In this document: positions 12,889-23,565 of the stretch, piece after piece
How the letters are laid out: each line of letters opens with the position of its first letter
How positions within the stretch are numbered: position 1 is the stretch's first letter
Source of the DNA: Gnetum montanum
Taxonomy: Eukaryota; Streptophyta; Gnetopsida; Gnetales; Gnetaceae
NCBI GenBank assembly: GCA_015680685.1
Contig: MNCI01038234.1
Location: 137,932-201,931, forward strand
DNA length: 64,000 nt
Reading direction: 5' to 3'
The notes under the pieces: generated by a model
Database searches by the model: none
Seen by the model: only the letters and a program-made list of their open reading frames with translations
What the model was told of the DNA's origin: nothing
Made by a program: the position numbers and the translations under genes

Positions 12889-14017
12889 AAACACCACAAA
12901 ATTTCGAGCTTGGTACTTCCCCAGCAAGAAGCAGGTCCCTGGGACCCACAAACGGCCCCAACCACATCTGGTGTCACACATTGTCACTTTAGGAATAAAA
13001 GGGCGTAATTTTCACTAAGTGTGCAGTGCCAGCGTATATGCCCAACATCAATAGCGTATATGCCACACCCCCAGCATATTCGCCCCAGCGTATACGCCCA
13101 GCGTGGACATCCGGTCCACATGCCCGGTGTACACGCCTCGCCTGCACGCTCGGCACCACACACGCCCGACGATGGATTCTCAATGACAAAATGAAGACAA
13201 CACCGAAGAGCAAGAATTGAAGCAAGTCAGCATCCGTCAGCGTATATGACCAGCATTCGTCAGCGTATATGACCAGCATTCGTCAGCGTATACACCCAGC
13301 GTCTACACCATCCCCACCCAAGTTCACACGCCTCGCAACAGATGTAATATATTGTATTTTTGTAAAGTCTATGCACCCGGTCAACGCGCCATGTGTCGTC
13401 CAACCCGAGTCTATCATAACAACCTGTATAAAAACCCCAATTTCCCACTTCGCCCAGGACAGTTGGAAAAATCCCAAAGCACACCAGAGACATTTACGCT
13501 GTGCATCAGAGCTCAAAACCATCTTACGCTGGAAAACCTGTACGCCATGCAGTCTCTACGCCACGCCCACAGTGTAATCCTGCCCAGCCTCCCTCCCATC
13601 CACCGGGGCTTTTCGTCCACCTTGTGCTTCGCCACAACTACGTTAGACCGGTGCACTGTATTCTCATCTTGTAATTTCATTGTTACATTTGTTGCATAAG
13701 ATTGTTTACAGTTTTACGTCAACTTGGCCCATGCATTCTATTTACGCCCGTTTACGCTTACGCTCCGTTTGCATCCGTTTTCTGCTATTTACGCTTCGTT
13801 TACGCCCGTTTACACCATTTACGCATAACCCAGCATATAGCATTTCAGCATACGTGTGGGTAAATCCTTGTCTGATCTGCGTGCGGACCACCCAAGGTAC
13901 TCTACCTTCATGCATTCTAGCTCACCCTCAGGCGAAGGTAGGGTCTTCTGTTCTCGTCCTGCGATCCCACGACCTCTGTTTCCTTCTAGCCGGAAACCGA
14001 TGATTTTATGCGGTACA
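12889..14017 (+). repeat. 5' LTR of Tat/Ogre-like gypsy element
   Basis: Proposed limits: TGAAACACC at 12889, just past the end of Copia homology, and ...GGTACA at 14017, followed by a primer-binding-like site at 14022. The LTR is less AT-rich than its surroundings and is packed with TACGCT/AGCGTA hexamers, often head to head as GCGTATACGC. It includes a 23-bp tandem triplet (13228-13296). The 3' LTR is not in the window because the element is cut in the integrase, so the left end is the less certain one. Confidence 0.6.
13228..13296. repeat. 23-bp tandem repeat x3 within LTR
   Basis: Units 13228-13250, 13251-13273 and 13274-13296 each read 'cagcattcgtcagcgtatat' plus three bases, with one to three differences. 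Each contains the AGCGTA half of the LTR palindrome. Confidence 0.9.
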
Positions 14018-14021
14018 AAAA

Positions 14022-14040
14022 TTGGCTCTAGAAAGAGGGC
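14022..14040 (+). other. Primer binding site of the gypsy element
   Basis: 'TTGGCTCTAGAAAGAGGGC' directly follows the LTR end ('ggtaca' plus 'aaaa'). Its position and TTGG start fit a PBS. I do not assign the tRNA. Confidence 0.55.
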
Positions 14041-14617
14041 ACCTAAAACCTTTACCTGCAAATCCCCAGCGTTCACGCTGTCAAGCGTTTACGCTGCCAA
14101 CTCCAAACCACTTCCTACTGAAACCCTTCAGCATCTACGCGGCCTGGTCTAAAAACCCAGCCTGCAACTATTCAGCATTTACACTGTACATTGTTTACAC
14201 CCTTAAAACCCTGCTCAGAAACTCCTATGCTGCTTTGTTTTACGCTAGCTCCTATTTGACACTACAACCTATTTTACGCTAGCTTCTGCTTCATGCTGTG
14301 ACCTGTTTTAGGCTGAGCTTGTTTCATGCTCTCCACTTTTACACTGAAACTCGTTTTATATTCTTGTGTTACGCCGATTACTAGCTCTACGCTGCAACTT
14401 GTTGTACGCTCTCCTGTCTTACGTTGTCACTTAGTTTACGTTGTCCTGTTTTACGCCGTGATCCATCTTAGGCTGTATACGCTCCCCAGCGTCTACGTTG
14501 ACCATATACGCTGTATACGCTGTCACTATACACTGTCAATTGAAGCATATATGCTGCACGCTACATAACACATTAACTTTGTATCTTCAGAACAATTTAT
14601 ATTCGTGACATATCATC
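14041..14617 (+). other. Leader of gypsy element, TACGCT-rich
   Basis: Untranslated leader between the PBS and the first gag ATG. It contains many 'tttacgct', 'gtctacgct' and 'tatacgct' copies in variable spacing, continuing the hexamer density of the LTR. Chance open frames exist but no protein family is visible. Confidence 0.6.
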
Positions 14618-15913
14618 ATGAACCCCAAAAAGAACAACTCTTCCACTACTCAAACCACCACCATCATGGACATCATAGCCATCCAACAGCCTATCACACA
14701 GCACCTAGGAGTGCAACCTACAACGGGGCCCCGCCAGTCTCTAAGGTTACAGGGGGGAGATCCAGCCTCCAACATCATCACCCAGGACCAGTATAATTTT
14801 ATATGTATTAAGATACAAGCTGGCCTGGCTGTTGACTAAGCTGAAATGGAAGTAAAGAGGTAGTTTGAACTCTTTTACAGGGGAGGACACGAGTTCACCC
14901 CTTCCCCATATGATGTAATCCCAGTTCCGGAGCAGTACTCGGAGCTCATCACACAGCTCCTCCTACAAAGGAGCTGCACATTAGATCAGCCTGCACTAGA
15001 ACCCCAACTAGAAGAAGAGGATGATTTCGCCACTCAATCTGAGCACGAGGACTCCTACCACACTATTAGCCCGCAAGCGTAGGTCAACCGCATTTTTCAT
15101 ACAGACACAGGGGAAATCATGCCCCTCCAGCATCTCAGATTCACCCAGGCTCAAGCACCTAAAACATCTACGCTAGTGCATATTCCCCCTCCGAGCGATT
15201 CCCAACCCAACACATTCCCTCTCACAATCATCCTTGTTGCAGCTGCGGGTTCATCCTCGCAAGCACCGCCCCCTCACACTAGCGTGGGGGTGACACTCCC
15301 ACCCCAAGTGATAGGGATGCCACACGTAATATCGGCATCTACATCCGCTCATTACATCCCGCATATTCCAACGCGCACAGGCCCCTCAATGGCCGTAAAC
15401 CAACAAGGAGCCCCTTCGCATAATGTGATTGGGCAATGGCCACCGATGGGTGCGTCGTCACACTAACCCTCTCACACCCATGTGCCACACCACACCATTC
15501 CACCAGTCCATGTTTCCCAGGTACAGCCCCAACTGCAGCAACAGCAACATTTCCCATACAACGTGCCATACTCAGTACGGCCCACTGTTACCTTCCCACA
15601 AACACAACCGCCGATCGCTCAACTTTCGGCCTTCCAACCCACAACCCAATAGTCTAACTTGTATGCAGCCCTGCATTCCCAGCCTGTAGCTTCACCGAGT
15701 GCCCAAGATTGGGCAGACACTAAAAAACTAATGCAAGAATTAATAGATGAGGTAAGATGCCTCAAAACAGCCACCGATGGGGAGTTGAAGGTAGTTGATT
15801 TCTACAACGATGACCCCATCAGCTCCTCTGTCCCACCCTTGACCTTGCCCAAAGACGTTTCCTTACCGACATTGACCAATATAATAGGGAGACGGACCCC
15901 AACGCCCATTTAA
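14618..15913 (+). pseudogene. Gag N-terminal region, Pro/Gln/Ser-rich
   Basis: One frame runs from ATG 14618 to about 15875 with a few stops (after 'AGLAVD', 'ISPQA', 'GASSH' and 'QPTTQ'). The product begins MNPKKNNSSTTQ and is low-complexity, with Pro/His/Gln-rich stretches ('QPQLQQQQHFPYN'), then a short helical piece 'WADTKKLMQELIDEVRCLK' before the capsid region. Near 15875-15890 the coding frame shifts by one (DQYNRE... continues in the next frame), which joins it to the capsid-like part. Extended N-terminal regions or extra upstream ORFs are known in Tat/Ogre gag regions. The function of this part is unknown; it is non-functional here because of the stops. Confidence 0.6.
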
Positions 15914-17004
15914 TAACATTTAGATTAGAATGCGTGTTGCTCCAAGCATGGCCTCATGCTATTCTACAAGTGTTCCCCATGTCCCTCGCGGGAAGGGCAC
16001 TTGACTGGTACTAGGCTCTACCAAGGAACTCCATCTTCTCCTTGGAAGACCTATTACACCAGTTCATAACTTGGTTCAAGTACAACTTGAAACCTGAGGC
16101 CACACTAGATAGCCTCATAAAGGTCAAGCAAGCACCGCTTGAACCTGTTCAGAAATTTATTCAAAGGTGGAGCGCTGCACTCAACGAACTACATGAGCCA
16201 ATCTCCTCGACCTACTTGCTTACTATCCTAAAAAGGGCCGTCAACAATTTCTTTAAATCTAAACTGTATTACCTTAATGCGCGTGACCTTAATCAAGCAT
16301 TTGTACAAATTAAAAACATAGAAGAGCCGGCCCAAAATAGCCACGACCCTACATACCTAGCCTTTAAAAATCAACACACTAAAAAAGATAAAGAGAAGGC
16401 TAAGGCAACCATAGCGGCAATATCAGGGACGCAACAACAAAGCAAACCGCTAGTAACTCCTACTAACTGCAACAAACCAACTACCACAACCGCCCAAGAA
16501 TCATCATCACAACAGAACCCAACAAACCATACGCAAAACTTCGAGAGGAAAGAACCCTCTCAATACACGTCTCTGCTGATGAATCCATCCCAGCTCTTCG
16601 ATCAACTATTGAAGGCTAGGCTAATGAAGCATAAACAACTATCCCCTTCGGCCATCCAAAGACACGACTGGTTCTGTCAGCTCGTGCAGAACCCGAGCTT
16701 AGCAACGCCGGATGAGCCTCCCGTGCCCAAAGGATTCAGAATGGATCACTTCTGCGATTACCATCAATGCAATGGGCACGGTACAGATTACTGTTTCACC
16801 TTGAAGAAAGACATTCAGTGGATGATTGATGATGGTCAAATCACTTTTGATGGGGCTAACCCCGTCCAACCACAGAATCAAACTATGGGGATGTATAAAG
16901 ATCCCCTAAACACTAAAGAGGCACCGTACGTAATTAATACAATCTATTGTGATGATGATTCCGAGACACCCCGCATCAATACCGTCTACCCCGAATATGA
17001 ATAG
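15876..17004 (+). pseudogene. Gag capsid and zinc-knuckle region
   Basis: Retrotransposon Gag, the structural protein of the virus-like particle. After 'DPNAHLITFRLEC' come 'FPMSLAGRALDWY' and 'SLEDLLHQFITWF', which match the order of plant gypsy capsid motifs (gag_pre/retrotrans_gag family). A premature stop follows 'LDWY'. Downstream is a Lys/Thr/Gln-rich spacer, then 'FCDYHQCNGHGTDYC' and 'FTLKKDIQWMIDDG'. That Cys-x-x-His / Gly-His-x-Thr-x-x-Cys arrangement followed by L-K-x-x-I is the form seen in Tat/Ogre-type Gag rather than the CX2CX4HX4C knuckle. The frame stops at 17004 (TAG) but stays open in the same register further on. Confidence 0.8.
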
Positions 17005-17655
17005 GAAACACCCAGTAGGCCATTTGTAGTTTGGGTTCCTCCCACTGTGTCCACACCCGCACCTCAACCACCACATGCCTCGCAGCGGCCATACGTCGTC
17101 CGGGTGCCCTCGACCATACCCACATCCAATGTCATGATGCGTCAAAAATCATACGTGGTGCGCATCCCTCCGGTCAATTCTGCAGACGCATCCCTCTGGT
17201 CAATTACCGCCTGCTGTTACGCTCGACCTACCCCTTTCGTAATCCGAGTACCGCCTGCTGTTACAACAACGGAGGTCTAACCTCCACCAAAACCAACCCC
17301 GTACGTCATCAAGATACCTAGTCAGTCTCCTGCCCCATCATATCCGACCGTCCACCCGCAAACCCGCCCAGCCCCATACGTGGTTAGGGTCCCCGGGCAA
17401 CCTGAGGCTTTAAGGCCAACTCCACCCCCACGCAACACGTGAGAACGCCTGGTAGACAGGCTTATGTGTGAGCATGTGGAGAAGGAACACCAACGGCTAG
17501 CTGTGGGGTCACCCAAGCCCACTCCCATTAACTTTATGCCTATGTCATCATCCAGTGACCAACCTAACATAGATAGCGAAGGTGAATCATCTAAAACACA
17601 AGAGCTGCATAAAACAACAATTCCGAACAAGAATGACAAACCAGCAAAATAGGAA
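17005..17655 (+). pseudogene. Gag-protease linker with six V-V-R-V-P repeats
   Basis: The frame of the gag continues through three stops (17002-17004, 17278-17280 and 17440-17442). The predicted peptide contains a Pro-aromatic-Val-Val/Ile-Arg/Lys-Val/Ile-Pro motif about six times: PFVVWVP, PYVVRVP, SYVVRIP, PFVIRVP, PYVIKIP and PYVVRVP, spaced roughly 15-27 residues apart by Pro/Thr/Ala-rich sequence. It ends with an acidic Ser-rich stretch ('SSSSDQPNIDSEGESSK'). No catalytic domain is present. Its function is unknown; it could be a flexible spacer or a docking-site array. Confidence 0.6.
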
Positions 17656-17661
17656 ATAAAA

Positions 17662-18453
17662 ATGGTGGGTCCAATGGACCTAGTCACTGCTGATAAAAAC
17701 ATCCCTGACAATAGAGATTTTGCAACAGCCCTGACACAAGTTACCCAAGCACTAAAACAAAAAAATACTTCACTAAGCTTGTACGACTTGGTTTTAACAT
17801 CCCAAACGCATCGGGAAGCTTTAGTACGTATGCTGACATCAATCCCGGTAAGTGAGGATTTGCCCCAAAATGAACCGTCTATTCATGTGGTGATGCACTC
17901 ACCTCACGGGACTACTCCAAAACCCGTAAGCTTTCATGATGAAAACATCAAAGTGGACAAGAAAACAGGGGAAATAACAACAGCCCCCATGTTTATAACA
18001 ATACGCGTGAACCAGTTCAAGATACATAGGGTCCACGTAGATGATGGAGCCGCAACAAATGTTGTACCATACCCCATCGTTGAACAATTGGGGCTTACTG
18101 AGTCAATTAAACCGACTGCGACTAATTGTCTAAAATCATTCAATGGGTCACGCGTAATGGTAAAAGGGACAACAACCTTGGATTTCATAGAGGGGGACCA
18201 GTTCCCTACATCTGCCGACTTCCTAGTGGTCGATGAGATGCCAGGGTTCAACCTAATATTAGGGAGACCCTGGTTGGCCCAACTCAGAGCTGTCTCCTCC
18301 CCCATACACCAAGAAATTCACCTGCCATATGAGGGTGGTGAGATCATTATACACGGGGAGGCAGCTACTCCTATCATTTCATCCCTTTTGGATGTAGATC
18401 AGGGCTCGAAAGTCGAGATCGAAGAGCCTAGCCAAAATGATAAGAATCCGTAA
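17662..18453 (+). pseudogene. Retroelement aspartic protease
   Basis: Pepsin-like protease that would mature the polyprotein. About 263 codons. The active site is 'VHVDDGAATNVV' (residues ~118-129), the D-(D/S)-G-A form of plant gypsy elements, followed by 'FLVVDEMPGFNLILGRPWL', where ILGRPWL is the hydrophobic-G-(R) motif that closes the retropepsin fold. The upstream part (residues 1-90) is helical and unrecognised. The frame closes with TAA at 18451, only a few bases before two candidate splice donors (18460 and 18467), and continues open beyond. In related elements protease and RT are one polyprotein, so this stop is probably a decay mutation. Confidence 0.8.
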
Positions 18454-18739
18454 CCACCGGTAAGCAGTAAGCCTTCGAACACGGGACAAAAGCCTCCTAG
18501 AACCGAAACGCCTACGTCAGACACTGCAGACACATCTCCTCGTGGAGAAACAAATACAGAAAGCATGACTGAGACACCTGAAAACACTGACATAGAAGCC
18601 ATTCCATCGGACGTACCTTGGGCTGAATTACCATTCAACGTGATTAGCAAAGGGGACACCGAATACAAAATCATACCAGTTAATAAATCGCAGGACATAA
18701 ACATAAAAAGAATAAAAAAACAACTAAAATAAGATCGAG

Positions 18740-19030
18740 ATGGCCTCATCCGAAACAACATTAAACTACCACTCGTCCGAAAATACGTTAAACTACCTGA
18801 AGGCCGAAATGACGTTAAACTACAACAAAACCCAAAACACAACAAAAAAAATAACAAAAAAGATTAAAATTAAACAACACTCCTTGTCCGGAAAGATATT
18901 AAACTGTCATGTTCGCAATGACATAAAACTAGCCACGATCAAAGATGGTCAGTTCACCAAGAAACGTATCCACTTTACCTCAAAATATTGCTCATTTACA
19001 ACGGGGCCCGAAATGGCCTTAAACTAGTGC
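18740..19030 (+). repeat. 'TTAAACT' motif cluster, left of antisense gene
   Basis: Irregular short repeats built on 'ccgaaaatacgttaaactac', 'gaaatgacgttaaactac', 'gatattaaactgtc' and 'gaaatggccttaaacta'. A similar cluster lies at 23440-23565. Both sit inside the predicted intron, outside the antisense exons. Confidence 0.6.
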
Positions 19031-19334
19031 ATACTTTGTTTTCCTTTTCACGTGTCATTTACGGTCACTTCGGTATATTACACTTTAAACAAACAAGTAA
19101 AACACCAAAAAAATTTTACGTTATCAGGTCGTGTGTGCGATCAAACTCAAAATAAGCCAAAACATTTTACATTCTTGTGTCATGTTTACAATTAAAGTCA
19201 AAAATCAACAAAAAATTTCTTACATACAACATTGTACAATTACAGGTTTCAACTGTTTTCATCCATTTCAGAATTTTCAAGTTACATTTCCCGTATAAAT
19301 CTTAGTCAAAGACAAAACATCCAAAAATCCAAAA

Positions 19335-22300
19335 TTAAAAAACTAAACATCTGAGATGGGAGGGTCGTCCTCTCTAGATCCACTAGCGTCAGGGGCCCCT
19401 ACTCCACTGGGGCCCACCTCTTGGGCATCATCACCACCTTTATCCTAAGAATAAACAACCAACATAAGAATAAACGAATGTCAAAATGTTAAATGTTATC
19501 CAATAAATTAACTTCATGAGAACAAAATGCTTACCATGGGAGATCCCCCTAAGCCAAAATCCAAACGACGAAGGATTTCTTCCTCTGAAACGTTGGCCCA
19601 ATCTGTCCCATCCAAGCCTAAGTCAACGTCTGCCAAAGTTTTCCCTTTGTCAACAGCTGACTAGGTAGGATGTTTCAAAGGAAATTCGCCAATCGACACC
19701 TCCCCAGAAGCGGTTCTGATCACCCTTGTAGGCGACTCCATTTCCACAGTTGTATTCTGAGCAAAAGTATCGAAAGTAGAACGCAAACCCAAACCCTCCA
19801 CAAACATCTCAAGTTGCCGCTTTTCGATGGACACCTCTTTTAGCGACTTCTTGTAGTAATGTTTGTGATTCTTCTCGTCTTGACCCCACTTACGAACCTT
19901 GGAAGCAAAAGCTTTCCAATCCTGAAATTTAAGGTTCAAGAGATCAATTTGGGCTTTATGCTCTGCCATCCTCCAAGTCAGTGATGCATGACGATTCAGA
20001 AGGCTTCAATACCTGGTGTACGTGACCTCAGACGTTCGCCAAGAGCAATCACCGCTCAACTTGGCAGCGGTGAACTCGTACCAGGTCTTTAGATCGTCAC
20101 GCTCCACTGACAACTCAGAGACTTCCTTCTCTTTTGCCTGTATTTGCAGCCACAACTGCTCGATGGAGCGCCTACAAGTCCATAACGACTTGGCATTGTG
20201 CACAAAGCCTTCTGCAACTTCATCGTAAATAGGCCTTGGCACCTGCTCCACTTCTAGGGAATGTGCGGTTAAACTTTCTATGGTGACGTTCTCAGAGGGA
20301 TCCCATCTCAATTTAGCTCCTATCCATGTGAAAAATACAAATGTTAGGACAATATAAACAAGATGTGAAACTCCAAACCTTTGAACAACTTATACCTATG
20401 TCAGGGTGGGCCTCCTAGATTCGTTCAACAACCTCCTCCATGAGTCCAGCCACAAAATCCATTTTTCTTGGTATTTCAGACCAAGTAAATGGCTCACGGG
20501 TACGCGATGAACTAACCTTAGCGGTCCTCTCCGGGGGAACCATCTTCATCGGTACATCCAAACGCACCGTTCTGGTCTCGCTACCTTCATCTGGACAGGA
20601 TAAAAACACATAAAAAATAAAAAATATATACCAAAAAAATGACAACTAACAGGAGAAAGTGAAATAGGATAAAAGGAAAAACGTACCGTGCCCTTCGTCA
20701 CCCCTGGGGGAGCGCCAAAATCCAAATCTGCTTGAAGAAAACTACGGAACATTTGATCGACATTGCCTTGGTCATCCAACGGTTCAGTTTCTGTGGTTTT
20801 CTCCCTTAACTCCTTCATCCCACCACCTTGACTCTTTTCTGTGTGTTCCTCCTCATTGTTTTTCTCCGTATTGGTTTCCTCCTCCTCCGTGATCGTCTCT
20901 AAAGCCTGCTTCCTTACTGTTTTAAAAATTAGGCCAAAACAAAAAAAAATGAAATGAATGACAATGACATGTAAGCGATTGAGGCAAACATTATAAAAAG
21001 AATGAAAACGCTAAAGTAATAAGCAGGTGAGTTCCACTCTCCAGGCATCTTGAAGCGTATCTGCTTCACGCGTGGCTGGCTCACACTGGAGACTTCCTCA
21101 GCTGGGTGCTCAGGCCTCTTTAGCTTTGCCTTAACTTGGCCGATGATTTCCTTGATGACCCATTCTACCCTTCTAGCAGTGTAAGCCACCTCATCTGGCT
21201 CCAACCCCAAACTATCACGTGTATGGATTGAACCACCAGATGATCCTCCCGTAGTAACATAAACAGATTCATCGATACCTTCAGGTGCATCTTGGGATTT
21301 GCCTGTGTCATATAGGTGATGGATCCACGGGTAGGATAGTTAACCCCAATCCCGTAGGACAAACTTGTTATCTGCGTGAACTACCAAGAACTCGGCAAAA
21401 CGGCGAAGATAACCAACGAAGAATGCAAAGGTGAAATGGGATTGCACCTCGACATTCGAGCACAATCGCACTATCAGTGTTATCATTTACCATCAGTGGT
21501 AGATCTAGACGTGCTACCAAGATCACAAGAGAAAATTGGCCCGTTGTCAATCCAATCTTCATGCAGCCACCCACGAGCCTTGCACATCGCAAATGCTCTA
21601 GAGAACTGTTTATGAAAATGGACCATTGAACCCTTCGTTTGACCCAGTACAGTCCCACGAAGAGTGGGGCCTTTCATAAATGCTTCCAGGGTAGCGCGGG
21701 CAAGGGCTAATCCTTCATCTTCAATGAGTGTCCCATCAAGGTTGGTCTTCGTCCTGTAAGCAAATATGGGTCAAAACAAGAAATGGACATTGAATAGCGA
21801 AAGGAAATAGTGAACTGAAACATGCCTACCTAGCCACTCGATACACCGTGCTGGGAGGGTTCTGGAATAGTGTATGTGCGTGGGCAACTATGAACAACGT
21901 ATTGTTGAGATAATCCAACCCTTGCGGCAATAGCACCCACACGCGCGTTAATGGGCACATAGCCCGGGGCCTGCAGGTAGTGCCATCGTCGTTAACAAAA
22001 GGCCCCTTGTCGATGTCCTGTATAAAAACCATGACACCCTCCACGGCCCTCGGCAGCATCTCCTCAAGCACGCTCCATGCAGTCATCTCGTCAAAGTTTG
22101 ACCAAATAGCCACCTCAAAGTTGTCCAACAGGAAGGACAGAAACCCACATGCGCCTCCCCTAAACCAAACCCCGTTGTCATTCACAGTCAGATTCGGGGG
22201 AACCTCGCCATCCTCAATGGGGCCAACCCATGTTAATACCCTGACGAGTTCAACAATAATAAGGAAACGTTTGCTGTCCCTGCAACCAATCGCGACGCTA

Positions 22301-23037
22301 CAATCAATCAGCCATGCTTCGAAACAGCCCGAGAGACGAAAAATTACATTATGGATCGACGTTTAAAAATTGAAAATTTTCTAACTCTATACTCAGCGTA
22401 TACGCCGCATAAACCAGTGTATACGCCTACCGACCAACACTTAGCATAAAAAAAACACAATTTAAACTCAGCGTATACGCTAGCCAACTCAGCGTCTATG
22501 CTGACAACAATCTGCTTTACGCTGACGCCCAAACCCATTCACGTATAGCATATATGTTGAGCAAACCCTCGGCGTATACGCCCAAGTTTGCTTTTAGCGT
22601 AAATAGTCTACGCCAGAGACGTGAAAATTGAGTCTAGGCTGTAAAGGCAATCGCGCACGCCCAACGTATACGCTGAGCAAACCCTCAGCGTATACGCCAT
22701 AAACAGAAGTTACGCCGATGATAAATAAATTACGCCAACAACAATTTCGCCAATAAAGATGTCTACGCTTCACAGTTACGCTCAGCGTATACGTCGAAAA
22801 CCCTTATGCTGAAAACCTTCTACGCTCAACGTACACGTCGAGACCGTCTATTCTACAAACAAAAGATAGCACAGAAACAACAACAGAGGTAGGAATCAGA
22901 GCCTACCTATGGGACGTCACAGGCCACAATGGGATCTTTGGCCTGGGCAAGCCATGCAGCATGGCTTCCATCTCTTCTGCAAAGGTCAGGTCGGGACCCT
23001 TCCTTCCATGGCCCTCCACTTCGTTCCCCTTGCCCAT
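19335..23037 (-). pseudogene. Antisense multi-exon gene with FCP1/NIF-like domain
   Basis: Minus-strand gene inside the protease-RT spacer. Exon 1 is 23037-22907 (ATG, 'GRKGPDLTFAEEMEAMLHG'), exon 2 22279-21830, exon 3 21753-21491, exon 4 from 21371, then a Glu-rich exon (to ~20690), an exon ending 20396, 20319-19535, and the last exon 19444-19335 (TAA). Introns 22906-22280, 21829-21754, 20395-20320 and 19534-19445 are GT-AG and keep phase; the others are less certain. Exon 2 resembles the FCP1/NIF phosphatase (HAD) fold: 'FLIIVELVRVL', 'FLSFLLDNFEVAIWSN', 'NNTLFIVAHAH' and 'QNPPSTVYRV'. The catalytic Asp pairs (DxD and DD) are absent. Later exons are charged and coiled-coil-like ('KEKEVSELSVERDDLK'). 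In-frame stops (exon 4 TAA, then TAG, TGA, TAG) make it a pseudogene. The exon structure is well supported; the HAD assignment is moderate. Confidence 0.65.
22380..22860. repeat. GCGTATACGC/TACGCT tract in intron 1 of antisense gene
   Basis: Dense copies of AGCGTA/TACGCT, several as the palindrome GCGTATACGC (for example near 22397, 22476, 22572 and 22688). The same hexamers dominate the 5' LTR and leader at 13.0-14.6 kb. The tract falls almost wholly inside intron 1 (22280-22906) of the antisense gene. Confidence 0.75.
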
Positions 23038-23039
23038 CT

Positions 23040-23200
23040 CAGATTGTCTACGCTGTCGATGTAAGTTTATGCTGAGCAACTGTCTACGCTGGCGCTTGCA
23101 GGTTTACTCTTCGGCGTCTACACTAGGGTCTCTCATTGGCGTCTACGCTAGGAGGCAGGTTTACGCTTACGCTTACGCTTTAGCAGGTGGCGCTCTGTCT
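23040..23200. repeat. TACGCT tract in 5' UTR of antisense gene
   Basis: Plus-strand 'gtctacgctg', 'gcgtctacgctagg' and 'tttacgcttacgcttacgct' lie between the predicted TATA box and the predicted start codon of the antisense gene. On the transcribed minus strand they read AGCGTA. Confidence 0.7.
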
Positions 23201-23247
23201 CTTACGATGTCGCTTTCAAAGTAAGAAACAAATGGACCCCACGTTCC

Positions 23248-23255
23248 TTTATATA
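23248..23255 (-). promoter_or_regulatory. TATA box of antisense gene
   Basis: The minus strand reads CTATATAAAGG, a near-consensus plant TATA box, about 210 bp upstream of the ATG at 23037. A start site ~30 bp downstream (near 23215) would give a 5' UTR of roughly 180 bp. No comparable TATA box is seen nearby on the plus strand. Confidence 0.6.
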
Positions 23256-23439
23256 GCGCTCTGATGACGCTGACGCTGACGCCGCCGCCACTTACACCGC
23301 CGTTGCTCCGTTTTTTTCCTTTTTTTGCGTTTTTGCTTATTTTTCGCCAAAATTTACCCAAAAGTGATAAAAATTAACTAAAAATTAATTAAAAACAGAG
23401 ATTATTGCATCCTGGTTTCTCCATGGACCCCATTTTACA

Positions 23440-23565
23440 CGTTGACGCTAGTTTAAACCACCATTATGGCCTGATACGGCCTTAAACTGCCATTTCCCCA
23501 TCCAATGATGGCCCGGTATGGCCTTAAACTGCCACCCTTGGCCTGGTAAGGCCTTAAACTACCAT
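23440..23565 (+). repeat. 'GGCCTTAAACT' motif cluster, right of antisense gene
   Basis: Three spaced copies of 'ggccttaaactgcca' or 'ggccttaaactaccat' (near 23481, 23531 and 23560), each preceded by a 'cctgatacg' or 'cccggtat'-like segment, in the same orientation as the cluster at 18740-19030. Confidence 0.6.

Noticed and set aside
22344-22538. Open frame on the minus strand as an exon of the antisense gene
   Set aside because: It lies in the TACGCT tract inside intron 1; joining exon 1 directly to exon 2 at 22279 is in phase and fits the domain better.
22380-23200. GCGTATACGC-rich region as the 3' LTR of the gypsy element
   Set aside because: RT, RNase H and integrase follow downstream on the same strand, and no TG...CA ends or PPT are seen; only the motif is shared.
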